Assembly (NCBI RefSeq): GCF_029784165.1
Contig: NC_073694.1
Location: forward strand, 24,252,506-24,316,505
DNA length: 64,000 nucleotides
Direction of reading: 5' to 3'
From: Wyeomyia smithii
Taxonomy: Eukaryota > Arthropoda > Insecta > Diptera > Culicidae
Of the stretch, positions 33,676 through 44,300 are shown one piece after another. How positions within the stretch are numbered: the stretch's first letter is position 1; each line of letters begins with the position of its first letter. Below the pieces are notes generated by a model. It saw nothing but the letters and a program-made list of their open reading frames with translations. It had not been told where the DNA came from and did no database searches. The translations under genes were made by a program, and so were the position numbers.

Positions 33676-34059
33676 TTTTGTTTCGTTTCTCATTCTCGAG
33701 TCTGCGTCGCCCGCTCATTTTGCAAAAATCTACTCTCAATTCGATACAAATGACCGCGTGTAGAAAATTCAACTTAATTCTTGTTCGTCACACGGTAGCG
33801 AGTGGAGCCTACAGTATAAATGTTAGTAGTACGCAAATTAGTTAATCTAGAACCAGGGTAATTTTCGCATCAGAGAAGCACATTTTCTTGTGTTCATGAC
33901 AATCACTCAGTAGTATCGAAGGTGTTTTGTTTCGTTTCTCATTCTCGAGTCTGCGTCGCTTCGTCTTCATTGCAAAAATCCACGCGCAATTCGGTACAAA
34001 AGACTGCGTGTAGAAAATTCAATTACATTTTTGTTCCTAACACGATAGCAAGTGGAGCC
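33676..34059. repeat. Direct duplication, period 249 bp
   Basis: Unit 1 (33676-33809) and unit 2 (33925-34059) both begin TTTTGTTTCGTTTCTCATTC, then TCGAGTCTGCGTCG. They share TGCAAAAATC, GTGTAGAAAATTCAA and AGTGGAGCC, with scattered differences. They look like an old tandem duplication or two ends of one element. Confidence 0.8.
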
Positions 34060-34109
34060 CTTATAACTGTTGTGAAATATGCTAAACAAGAGTTAAAATC
34101 AATGTAAAT

Positions 34110-34640
34110 TTTTGTCATTTCATACAACCCCTAAGGCAGTATACCGTGTGGTATTTTTGTCACATTTGACCTATTGTTTTCTCCTACTTCACACTTTTAC
34201 GTTAACTTCTTGTTTTTATCTTTTTGACACTCTGTTTCAGGTTAAAATTTTTTTGAACGGTTTTTCATAGTTTTTAATTATTTTTTGACCCTTTCTTTCG
34301 TCATTTGGACATATAGTTGTTATTTTTCATCTGTTTCTAATATTATTTTACACAATATTCACGAATGCCTACTACTTATTTCCACTTTTTTGCAGTTTGG
34401 TCGCTCTTTTTCGACACTTTTTATTATTTTTATACTTTTTGATACCACATTATTTGTTTGTTCTACATTATTTGAAAGTTTTGTTACCTGTTAGGGTCCT
34501 TACACTTCTGAACAGACTTGAATTCAACGAATTTTTCAGCATTTCGTAGCATTGCGTATTTTGACATTTTTCAACACTTGTTTGTTGTTTCATCGACAAC
34601 ATTCTTGACATTTTTTAAACTGTATCTTGTTTCACCTGCA
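34110..34640. repeat. T-rich GACA-type tract
   Basis: TTTTTGACACTCTG, TTTTCGACACTTTTTATT and TTTTGACATTTTTCAACAC words, same strand as the other tracts. Confidence 0.65.
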
Positions 34641-34837
34641 AGGTTCTGCTCTGGATTCCAGCCAGAACTTGTGAACTTTCGATGTAGAAGATATCACCAC
34701 AAGCGACCTCACGTAATACTTGCTAGAACAAGATCAACTTTATCAAAACAATCCAACTCAATTCTACCCTACCGAAGAGAATCAGAGAGAAACAATTCTC
34801 TTGTCTGATTCTTCTTCCGGCCTTTTACTCTCTATGT

Positions 34838-34880
34838 ACAGTCCATCCACAATTATTGGTCACTTTTACGAACGCGTGCA
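34838..34880 (+). repeat. Solo end related to the 599-bp MITE
   Basis: TACAGTCCATCCACAATTAT followed by TGGTCACTTTTACGAACGC resembles the left end of the MITE at 29990 (TACAGTGCCTCCACAGTTAT, then GGTCACTTTCACGCAC). The matching opposite end was not found nearby. Confidence 0.5.
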
Positions 34881-35834
34881 GCTACTATTTCAGACTGTGG
34901 CTGTGAGAATGGAATGTCGCAAATTTTCTAATTCTGGAAGAGGAGCTTGTGCATCAATGGTATGAAAAGGCTATTATTTTAGAATATGCAACAGAAGGAT
35001 GCCTCGAGTGTCTGGGGGGAGGGGGGGGTATGGGAAATGGAATGTTTCCTAATTCTGGAATCCAGGCCTGTTCATCCCCTCCCGCTCACGAGGTAAGCCA
35101 TCTAGAAAAAAATGACTACGAAGATGAATTTCTTTTTGTTTTTTTTTTCTGTTCTTCGTGGTAATAATTATATCCTCGCATGTAGGGTTCGTTAAATGAC
35201 TACTGGGTCTGTACTCGTCGCTTCGATGCTTTCAGATGGGTTCTCAGCTAGTAATGAAATCGTCTTGATGCTTCTTCTGTCGTCAAAACTGGCACGCCGC
35301 TGTATTTTTTCGTCCGATGATTCTCACGTGTGTACTTTCTCCTTCGTCCGTTATGAGCTTTGTTGGCAGTTGATTTTCTCCACTCTCCACAGCTGTGCCC
35401 TTGTGTCCGTAGCCAGGTCTACTAGTATTTGTAAACAGAAGGGCAAAAATCATGTTGCGACTGCCACAAGCTTCAGTATATAATAATAGTCAGCTGGCTT
35501 GACTTTGTTGAATCAGACCTGTTCATACTTAGATTTTTCGACATACCTTGACAGGGTTTGACTGTTTGTTGATACTTTTTTAACTAAATATATATGATGC
35601 TATATTTTCTACAGTTTTCTGTTGTTCTATATTTTCCACATCTTTCAATATTTATTTGCACATTTTAAATATTTTTCCAGGATTTTCTGAATACTTTTGG
35701 GCCTTTCCTCAACTTAGGGTGTCAATTTGTAAAATTTTTTCGGTTGTTTTAACTTTTTTTTACACTCCCGTTTCATTATTCAAGTTTCTACGCACTTTTG
35801 GTTGGTTTTTGGAATCCTTCCTCACAACTTATAA
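34881..35834. other. Intronic, no gene recognised
   Basis: Contains a G run at about 35015-35027 and two occurrences of a TCTAATTCTGGAA/CCTAATTCTGGAA phrase about 110 bases apart, and ends in T-rich sequence. No coding motif. Confidence 0.35.
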
Positions 35835-35848
35835 ATTCCTTTGTGATA

Positions 35849-36065
35849 AAAAGCAAAGCAAAGCCTTGGTGCTACATTCCGATTCGGAACTTGACCTTCT
35901 GTTTACTATACACAGACTTCGCAGCCAACCGTTAAGTGTACAGGACAATTGCGGGGCTAGCGCTACGATCCTACCGGCACTAACAGTCTCTCCCGAGACA
36001 AGACTCGAACCTGCGACGACTGGCTTGTTAGGCCATCATCGTACCTCGAGACCAGCTGGGGAGGC
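35849..36065 (-). mobile_element. tRNA-derived SINE, long form, with perfect target duplication
   Basis: Same layout as the copy at 33384: tRNA-like head with CTCGAGGTACGATGATGGCC, a body with CGTAGCGCTAGCCCC, and the tail AAGGCTTTGCTTTGC. ATTCCTTTGTGATA occurs on both sides (35835-35848 and 36066-36079), a perfect 14-bp duplication, which suggests a younger insertion than the other copies. It lies within a T-rich tract. Confidence 0.92.
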
Positions 36066-36079
36066 ATTCCTTTGTGATA

Positions 36080-38140
36080 CTTTTGACATTTTTGGCTTCT
36101 TTGTCATTTAGCCCTTTTGACTTCTTTTGTCATTAAAGTTTTCCGATAGTGTTTTTGAATTTCGTTGGCATTTTTTCCCACTTCTCTTTTGTTTTTGTTT
36201 TTCTAAATACATTTTGACACTTTTTTCTATTTTCCACACTTTTTCAACACTTTTCCGAGCTCTTCAAAGCTCGGATATTGACAAACATTTTATTGACAAA
36301 AAATGTTGAGAGACGGCTTACGTTCTTTGACATTTTTCAACACTTTTTCAACGTTTTCCTACACTCGTTTCTCAATTTTCTGGTATTGTTTTGATATTTT
36401 GAGTTTTTCATAAGTTTTTTTTTTCTTTTTTTGGCATATTTCACATTATATTTTACTCTCTCAGTTTAAGCTCATTTTGGCATTATTTCACAATTTATAT
36501 ACACTGGCTATCGTTTTGTTAATTTTTTTTACATTATTCTAACAACTCTCTCAAAGATTTCGGTGTTAACTCATTTTTTAAATTTTGTTTACCATTTTTT
36601 TACAGTTTTTTTCCAATTTTCGGTTGTTTTTTCTTATGCATTTTTATTTTTCATATGTTTCGCCCTTTCTACTAGTTGGTTTTTGACTCTTTATCACTTT
36701 AGTTTTGTCTTTTTGTGACACTTTTAAATAGTTTATTTTTTTCTTTATTTTCTGAAGTTCCGTTGACGTTCTCGATCAATGTTTGTTCCCTCTTTTTTTC
36801 TCTTGTCTTCTTTTTGATGTATTCATGCTTACTGTTCATTAATTGACATTTCAGCATACTTTTTCGACACTATTTTCATGTTCCCAGCACTCTTACGGAC
36901 TGTTTTTGACACTTGTTTGACATTGTTTTAATCCATTGAAGATTCTTCGATTTATTGTTCACTGTTTTTGGCACTTTTTATTTCTTTTTATTGCTTTTTC
37001 TCCGACACATCTTTAAATCTTTAAAATTTTAGATATTTCATTCGTTTTTACTTTTATGTTTTTATATTTTCGCACAATTTTGGCATAAGTTTATTTTTAT
37101 TCTGTTCTTCAATAATTTCTTTTCTCGGTATTTCTCAAGCTCATTTTACAACGGTTTTACTACATTAATGACGCTTTATAATATTTCGTAAACGTTTTAA
37201 TACCTTTTTGACGCTTTTCTTTTCTACTTTTCTTTAAAATTCTACCAAACTTTTCCAAATTTTATTAATAAGTTTAACCCTTTTTTTGATATTTTATTGG
37301 AAGTTTTTTTTCTTCTTCTATTTTTACGCAACTCTTCACTTTTTTTCTTCTAAAATTTTCAATCACTTTTTTGACTTATGTGTTTTCAAGTATGACATTA
37401 TTCTTTTGAGTGTCAATAGATACTAAAAATATTTTAAACTATCTGCTTGTACTTATTTGGAAGCATTTTCAAAAGTACTCCTAGTTTGTGTGCAGAATTT
37501 TGTGACACCTTTTTGGTATTTTATTGAACTTTTAGTATTCGTACATTTTTCATTATCTTTTGCCTATTTTTCACAGTTTTCATTTTTTTATTATTTTATC
37601 GATACTTCTTTGATTTTTAAGTATTGGAACAATATTTTGACACTTATTTGTAAGTTTTTGGAAGGTACCTTTTTTGACAATTTTCTAACAGTTGTCAAAT
37701 TTTTGGGCACTTTGTTTTACGTTTTTAGTTTTTGGTTTTTTAGTTTTATTTTTCATTCATGTTTTATGCCTTTCTTTTTCATAACTTATTGACATATTTC
37801 TAGTTGTTGTTTTAAACTAAATCGGACTTTATGACTTTAGTTTTGACTTTTTGTTACATTTTTAAATATTCTTCAACAAATTTTTCCAGGTTTTTCATTT
37901 TTTGACATTTTTGTTTTTTTTTTTTTTCGTTTGACTACTTCTTGATCTGATTGTTGTACGTTAATTGACACTTTTGCATACTTGTTTGGCACTGTTTTCA
38001 TCTATCTGGCACCTTTGTGATCTGTTCTTGATAGTTTTTGACATATTTTGTTGTTGACTTTTTATGACCCTTTAAACCCGTAACTTTTAACATTTCCAAC
38101 AATTTAAACAGTTTTCATTCCTCAATTTTTTGTTAGTTTC
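36080..38140. repeat. T-rich GACA-type tract (2 kb)
   Basis: Same composition and words as 26310-28560, for example TTGACACTTTTTTCTATTTT and CACACTTTTTCAACACTTT. It ends sharply at the small inverted-repeat element at 38145. Confidence 0.75.
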
Positions 38141-38144
38141 GGTA

Positions 38145-38296
38145 TACACTAAAGTCGCTTTTTACGCGGGGGATACGTGCCGCGTAAAAAAACCGCGTAA
38201 ATTCCGGAATCCGCGTGAAAAAAAAACCGCGTAAATTCCGGAATCCGCGTAAAAGAAGCCGCGTAAAAAAACCGCGTAAAAAACGACCTTAGTGTA
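38145..38296. mobile_element. 152-bp inverted-repeat element with CCGCGTAAA repeats
   Basis: The left end TACACTAAAGTCGCTTTTTA matches the minus-strand right end TACACTAAGGTCGTTTTTTA, both continuing CGCGG. Inside, CCGCGTAAATTCCGGAATCC is repeated in tandem, with several more CCGCGTAAAA words. It is a small MITE-like element; a TA target is possible but not provable because the ends begin with TA. Confidence 0.72.
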
Positions 38297-38589
38297 TTTG
38301 TCATATTTGAGATTTGGGGCGTTTTTGCTATTGTTTCGTCAATTTCAAATATTTTTGTTTGTTTTACAGGTATACGTTTTCACATACAAAATTCTTTGTT
38401 TGAATGCGACTTAAGCATTTCGGGTGTTTTCGAAATCATACAGTAACACACTCGTGCAAAAACTTTGATGGGCGTTTTTTCTTAGGGAGTTTTGTTTCAA
38501 ATCCAAATGTGCCACAAGGAAGCCGTCTAGGTCCGATTTAGTTTGTCATTATTTCCATGTTAACAATTTCTTCTCGTTTCCATTTGCAG

Positions 38590-38870
38590 GCAAACAAAGT
38601 CTCATGAAGTGGAAGGGAGCTTCCCTAACATCAGACGACGAAACGCCCAGCTGTGGTGACGGTGGCCTTTCGGATCTGACTACGCCGTCCTCCGGTGGGA
38701 CAACCACCGGAACACTGGGCAGTGTCAGCAGCGATTCGGTTGGAACTCAGCCGGAAGTGGATTCCAGCGTGGCGGCCACCATCGGAACGGCCAGCACGAC
38801 AACGCCAACCACCGAGCGAGAACTGAACGGTGAGAGCGAATCGAACGTAATCGACGGTGATGGCAATAAG
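38590..38870 (+). CDS. PDZ scaffold protein, third exon seen (Ser/Thr-rich linker)
   Basis: Acceptor TTTGCAG at 38583-38589; it opens in phase 1 and closes in phase 0 before a GTTTGT donor at 38871. It reads GKQSLMKWKGASLTSDDETP and then a low-complexity Ser/Thr/Gly region (TPSSGGTTTGTLGSVSSDSV) ending ESNVIDGDGNK. GC-rich codons stand out from the surrounding intron. MKWKGASLTSDDETPS could be a phosphorylation-rich motif, which is inference. Confidence 0.87.
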
Positions 38871-38932
38871 GTTTGTAGTTAATTTTGAAAATTTATCGAG
38901 CTTTTTTCACTGAGTTTGATCTATCCAATCAG

Positions 38933-39088
38933 ATTTTCACCGTCGAGCTCAACAAACGCTGGAACAGCCGGCTAGGGTTTAGTCTGAAGCGTGACCCGGA
39001 AAGCGGCCGGACCGTGATCAGTGCCATCTACAGTGACAGTGTTGCCGCCAAGGACGGCCGACTGCGAGTTGGTGATCAAGTTATAATG
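38933..39088 (+). CDS. PDZ scaffold protein, fourth exon seen (first part of second PDZ domain)
   Basis: Follows a 62-base intron; phase 0 at both ends. It encodes residues 515-566 of the joined protein: IFTVELNKRWNSRLGFSLKR with the R-L-G-F carboxylate-binding loop, then TVISAIYSDSVAAKDGRLRV and GDQVIM. Without splicing the frame would stop three bases past the donor at 39089, which supports the splice site. Confidence 0.9.
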
Positions 39089-39149
39089 GTATAATTTTGC
39101 GTTTATTTAGTTAAAAGGATTACCCTTAACATATTGTAATAATAACTAG

Positions 39150-39362
39150 GTTAATGATGAATCGGTGGAAGAGATGAGCACCGCCCAGGTCATCGACCTG
39201 CTGCGGATCATTCGGGGGTCGATCTGTCTTCGACTGATTCGCCGGGCTCCGGCAGTTTCCCAGCCTATTTCGGTCATCGCCGAAGAAAATGAGGAGCGAA
39301 CCGTGGACAGCCCCGCCGTGGAAAGTGCGGAACAAATCGAGGAAGAAATGGTGAATAATTAA
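39150..39362 (+). CDS. PDZ scaffold protein, last exon (end of second PDZ domain and C-terminus)
   Basis: Follows a 61-base intron with acceptor CTAG at 39146-39149. It completes the PDZ core VNDESVEEMSTAQVIDLLR and ends the domain with SICLRLIRRAP at about residue 599. The start of the second helix has Thr where the first PDZ has His, so the two domains probably prefer different ligands. An acidic tail (EENEERTVDS, EQIEEEMVNN) ends at TAA 39360-39362. The fold resembles the last PDZ of PDZD2/IL-16-like proteins and of insect big bang; the orthology is my inference. Confidence 0.9.
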   Translation, partial: VNDESVEEMSTAQVIDLLRIIRGSICLRLIRRAPAVSQPISVIAEENEERTVDSPAVESAEQIEEEMVNN

Positions 39363-39660
39363 ATTTCCATCAGCAGCAGATGTTCCGTAAGTCTTCCACT
39401 GTTCCAATTTTCAACCTAAACACACTATCCGTCATCCCTTACTCGAGTCTCAGGATTTTTCTTTTCACCCCCATCTCCTTGAAAATCTGCTACTCTGAAG
39501 ATACGATAAGTGCAATATTCCGTTCAGCAAATAAGTACTTACGAGAATGTCCAATTCAGCAACATTCTTCGATTATATTTTGTAGAAAAGACAGTTTTCA
39601 AGCAACCCTAAATAAATAGTTAAAATGTTCACGAATAAAAAAACACACTCACACAAGTTC
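39363..39660 (+). terminator. 3' UTR with candidate poly(A) signals
   Basis: AATAAA at 39611-39616 and again at 39634-39639, about 250-275 bases after the PDZ stop codon. Either could end the transcript. Further AATAAA words occur by chance in this AT-rich DNA. Confidence 0.5.
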
Positions 39661-41099
39661 TGCGACGGGATACAAAATTAGCTCAGTACACGAAATTAGA
39701 CTTCACTCAAAAGAAAAAAAACCCCGAAACGAATTGCATTTGTTGGCCGCAAAAGTATAAAATACAAACGTAGTTAATGGAATTAATATCATGATTATTA
39801 TTTAAAATAATAGCAGAGTAACGTTCGAATAGCTTGAGATGCTATTTTAACTAAAGAATACCAAAAAAATTAAGAAACATTGTTGAAAAATCGGTTTTAA
39901 ACCTTCGTGGAAGTTTTTACCTAGTAAAATGTAAAACTAAAACACAAAATTCACTTGAACGTTATTCGAAGTAGAAATACAAAAAAAAACACTATAAACA
40001 CGTACGACTGTCACGAGCATGCCAGCGAAGAGTCTATTAAAATATATATAGGAAAGATATGATTTATTAAATTCGCGCATTTGTTCACTAGTCGATTCAC
40101 CGAGTGATAGATCACGCTCCACTAGAGTAGACAGCTTGTTTGTGAGGTTTCAAAGGTTCTCTAAACTAACATCACAAAAACATTCGACAACATTCCGTAA
40201 ACTGTAAGTACTTGTTGTTAACCCCTCTAAAGCAAGCAACACGGTTGTAAAAGCACAACTTCCTAGCTGACATCGTAGCTCTCGTAAAACAAAAGTTCCG
40301 AAACCTGGTTGTAGAACACAGCAGAGTGAAGAGAGTGTTGTGACCCACAATTGAGCATCATCGCTTTCCGGAAACTCGTCCAAAGTGGTTCTTGTTTATT
40401 CTCATTTACATCATCACGGGCCACAGGCGGCACTCGTATGGCAGCTAGCAGCAACAACAAAAACCCTCTACATTTCACCGTACTTTTGCTCCATAGTAAT
40501 CTAATTCATTCATGGTGCAGACGTTTCTTCCCGTTCGGCTCCAGTTCGTACATAAATATCAAACTAAACAGGAAGTGGCATGTAGTTTTAGTGCCTGCTG
40601 CCGGAGCTGCTGCAAAAGGGAAACTTTCACCACCCACACCACTCATAAGCAGCCGCGGAGGATGGAAATTCCTTTGCTTTTTCAGTTACATAAACCTAGC
40701 ATCGACACTCTCTTGGGAATCGATTTTCGCTACCTCATCCCCCCCCCCCCCAAAAGTCGCTGATAACCTGCACGAAATTTGAACTAGAAAGCAACAAATT
40801 CTGTTGAAATTATGTTTTAAGTTTGTCTCAGCTGTGACTCGGTTTTTTGATCGTTTTGTTCCCACTCTTTCTTTAAGTTTAAGATTATTTACATTATTTA
40901 TCTCTCGAATTACTGTTTTCAGCAAATTGAATTTGTGTTTACTCGAAAGAAGTATGTTGTTGAAAAAATGATCAAAAACGGCGTAGGAAGTTTGCGAACT
41001 AGAGTTGCGGAAATAAAACAGCCATAACTTGCTTCTAAAAATTACGAATATAACTTAAAATGTGACACAAAAACTAATTTAATACAAAACTCAACTTTA
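39661..41099. other. Intergenic, no gene recognised
   Basis: Mixed-complexity sequence. A 143-codon open frame at 40351-40782 is broken in its last third by a C run (about 40738-40751) and shows no domain. CAACAACAAAAACCC-type and GCAGCTAGCAGC words occur. It may hold 3' UTR of a longer PDZ transcript. Confidence 0.4.
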
Positions 41100-41690
41100 A
41101 CATGTTTCTTGACTTTTATTTTGACTTAATCTTGTTATTTCTCTGATAGCTTTTTGTCATTTTTTTTTTATTTTGGCTAGCGTCCCTCAAATGTCATCGT
41201 AACATTTTTCTGATGACTACACTTCTTTTGATTATTTTGATGTATACTTTGTCAACCTTTTGCCACATTCCTCTCATTTTTATAGTTTTTTGACAACTGT
41301 CAACATTCTTTTCAAAGTGTTTTTGATTTTTTTTTTCAACATATTTTCACCATCAATTTTTGACATTTTATTGATATGATTGTTCATGGCTTATTCTAGT
41401 AATATTTTTAACTACTTTTTATATCTTTCAACACCTCTTGACATTCGTATATTTTTTATATTGTTTTGACATGTTTTCTTTATTTTTGTATTTTTGCTAG
41501 TTTCTAAATTTCATGAGAAATTTTTGCCATTTTTTATTTCAAGTTCATTATTTTATTGACAACTTTTTGAGTGATTATTAACTTTTTTTTAATTTTCGAT
41601 ACTTTTAAAACAAATTTTTGACATTTCTGTGCTCCTTTTTAACATCGCCTGCCATCTTGACATATTCTTCATATTTCGACAAATTTGTTT
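41100..41690. repeat. T-rich GACA-type tract
   Basis: TTTTTGACAACTGTCAACAT, TTTTTGACATTTTATTGATA and TTTTGACATGTTTTC words on the plus strand, as in the tracts inside the gene. Confidence 0.65.
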
Positions 41691-41995
41691 GAGTTTGAGT
41701 TTGATTTTGAACGCCCGCACATTTTGTAGTTGTTTCTCCGTGATGAATCAGAGTTAGTGGAGTTGCACAAAGAATTACCGAAAGATGGTTTTTAATTCGG
41801 GATTAATTAACCACCAATGTACGATTTACGAACTTTCGCTTTGTATAGATCGATAACGGCGCCGGCTACGTTCTAACGGTCAGTTAGAGACGGAAGAAAG
41901 TGTTATGATCGTTGTTGCCATATACCACATATCTAACGACTGTTACGGAAAGGAGGGTTACTTTGTCACCGTGGTCAGTGACGAATCATTTTCTA

Positions 41996-42058
41996 CTTTC
42001 ACCCTTTTCTCTACACGTCTATAGTCTATATTTAGACGTGTAGAGAAAAGGGTGAAAG
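41996..42058. repeat. Perfect 26-bp-arm palindrome with 11-base loop
   Basis: The arm 41996-42021 (core TTTCACCCTTTTCTCTACAC) is exactly reverse-complemented at 42033-42058; the loop is TAGTCTATATT. The second long perfect palindrome of the window. Flanking DNA does not continue the symmetry. Confidence 0.95.
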
Positions 42059-42341
42059 CTCTTCTTCACCGAGCCTCGTTTGCTTCTTTGCCAAGTATCA
42101 GTAGTTATAGCTGCCTGGAGAGGTATTTTTATTCAACTGTGTGTGACTTTCTTTTAGAGTTTAGTGTCAGATAAGGGGGAATAAGAGTGAAGCTTGAAAA
42201 CAAACCCATATGTAAAAGTCCCTCAGACACCGAGCGGTCAGATTTCACTAAGATTTAAGCTCGCTTGTTAAAGCTGACTCTGTATCCTTGAGGCTACGAG
42301 CTTCCCTTCTTCAAATTTTGATATATTTATTTCAAATGTAA
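42059..42341. other. No gene recognised
   Basis: Mixed sequence between the palindrome and the MITE; its last three bases (TAA, 42339-42341) form the left target duplication of the MITE. Confidence 0.4.
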
Positions 42342-42821
42342 GGGGTCATCCACAAATTACGGAGGGGTTTAGGGGGAGAGGGGGGGGGTATCAAAATTTC
42401 TTACGAATGCTTACAAAGGAGGAAAGGAGGATTCAAGAGAATCTTACGTAAGATTGAAAAATTTAAAAACAAACTAAAAAAAAGTTTACAAAACTAAAAA
42501 AAAATAGTTGAATTATTTATCGCCGCGATCATAACAGTTGAACCTTGGGAAAGCCGTCGCTGGGTGATTGCGTGCTTTTGTATTTTGTTTACTTTAACAT
42601 AGTATCAACTGTATTAACTTGTTTTGTTTTATCCTCTACGAATATGCTCTGTGTAAAAAAAATGTTTTACCTTCGAAAATACTCTTTTTCCCTAAAAAGA
42701 CAATCTTACGTAAGATTCGTGGGGGGAGAGGGGTAATGCGAAATCTTACTAAGCCTTATTATGGGGAGAGGGGGGATCGAAAATTTCGAAAAAAGTCCTT
42801 ACATAATTAATGGATGACGCC
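42342..42821. mobile_element. 480-bp MITE with G-rich termini
   Basis: The left end GGGGTCATCCACAAATTACG and the minus-strand right end GGCGTCATCCATTAATTATG are flanked by TAA on both sides (42339-42341 and 42822-42824). Inside each end lie long G runs with GGGGAGAGGGG and the palindromic word AATCTTACGTAAGATT (near 42443 and 42703). No transposase. Its termini resemble the G-rich repeats at 2947 and 6812 in plan. Confidence 0.75.
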
Positions 42822-42829
42822 TAACATCT

Positions 42830-44300
42830 ATTTAAAATTTTTTTAATCTTTTTTTCAATATATATTTTTATATATTAAAAATAGGTTTTATACTGGTTAA
42901 GATCTTGGCAACGTTTAGTTTTTTATTGGCACCATTTTGAAATATTCCTGTAATATTATTGATAACTTTGATGTATTTCCAACATTCATTTTTCTTGAAA
43001 TTCTATCAATTTTTGTTTTTTTTTCATATTTTTAGACTCTTTATGACATATTTTTGTTATTTTTTTAATATACTGGTTTCTTTTTGATATTTTTTCATTA
43101 TTTCACCTTTTTTTGACATTTTTAACTTCAATTTAGATTTTTTGACATATTCTTGTTCAGTTGTTGTGAGACTTTGTGACATATATTTTTGTCCTTTTAT
43201 TATTTTGACAGTTTTTGATTTTATTCTCTCAGTTGGTCTCGAGGTACGATGCTGACCTAACAAGCCAGTCGTCGTAGGTTCGAGTCTTGCAAACATTTTT
43301 TTCATGTTTATTACTCTTTATTTTGACATTTTATGACCAAATTCCCAATTCGTTTTTTCTTTTCAACGGTTTTTGGAATCTAATTACCATTTATTTTATT
43401 CTTGTCATGTTTTCGACTACATTTTAATCGCTTGTTGAATTATTTTAAAATGTTTTTCAACACTTTTGTTTGATGTTTTTTTGTTATCTGTTTGACATGT
43501 TCTTGTAATTTTGCTTGAACATATTTTCATCGTCTAGCTTGACAAATTATGTCGTTATCGTTTTGACATTTCTGGCACCATTTTTACATCTTTATGAGAA
43601 GTCTTCTGATATTCTTTCTCTTCTTCAAGTCTTATTTCAACACATTTCTAACATATTCTTCCAATTTGTTAGAAAATTTTTTGATTAACTACTGACATCT
43701 TTTAAACAAAATTTTAACATGTAAAAATAAATTTAAGGCAATTTTTTTATTTTTGATATTATTTTACTCTTACTTACTTAGTTAACATGCTATTCGATAT
43801 TTTTATAATTTTTCTAATTTACTATTTACATCTTTTTAACAAATTTTTGACTCTTAAAAATATTTTTTCAACATTTCTTTGATGAATATTTTCCATTAGT
43901 TCGCATTATTGGCAACGTTTTGATAACTTCTTGTTTACTGTTTTTTTTTTTGACTTTTTATTATTGCAATTAATTTCACTGTTTTTAACATCTTTTTGAC
44001 ATATTGTTATCAGTTATTCAACTACTTTTTGACTTCCCCTCCATATCTTTCAAACAATTCATTAGCATTTTTTGGCGTCGTTTTTCAAATCATTCGGGCA
44101 TCTTTTTAAAGTCTTTTCGATACTTTTAACATTTATTATTTATTTTGCTTTATTTTAAACATATTTTCGACATTCATTTTATTTTTATTTTATTTTATTT
44201 TTCCTGCTCAGTATTTGATATTCCTTATTTATTATTTAATATTCTTCAGAATATTTTCAACGTTTTTTACTCTTTTTTCTAATTTTGACGCCTTGGTGCT
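42830..44300. repeat. T-rich GACA-type tract with SINE fragment inside
   Basis: TTTTTTGACATTTTTAAC, TTTTGACATTTCTGGCACC and TTTTTGACATATTG words. A head-only SINE fragment interrupts it at 43225-43289. Confidence 0.7.
43225..43289 (+). mobile_element. SINE fragment (tRNA-like head only)
   Basis: TCAGTTGGTCTCGAGGTACG, then GCTGACCTAACAAGCCAGTC and GGTTCGAGTCTTGC, stopping right after the B box. It is the same family as the copy at 33384 but lacks the whole body and tail. Confidence 0.8.

Larger units (their letters stand above)
20424..38589 (+). other. 18.2-kb intron of the PDZ gene
   Basis: Lies between the GTAAGT donor at 20424 and the acceptor TTTGCAG ending at 38589; the phases match (1/1). 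The other three introns seen are only 61-69 bases. The intron carries a full antisense Juan-like LINE, a 599-bp MITE, two SINEs, a promoter-like repeat module with minisatellite, a 152-bp inverted-repeat element and several kilobases of T-rich GACA-type sequence. The sense-strand T-richness means the transcript would be U-rich here. The first kilobase (to about 21110) is of higher complexity and may hold regulatory or alternative exons. Confidence 0.85.

Noticed and set aside
38190..38290. CRISPR-like array from the repeated CCGCGTAAATTCCGG units
   Set aside because: Units are adjacent, spacers are absent, and the block is enclosed by inverted ends; the genome is eukaryotic.
40351..40782. 143-codon open frame downstream of the PDZ gene
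   Set aside because: Runs through a C run and has no domain; competing frames of similar size exist on both strands.
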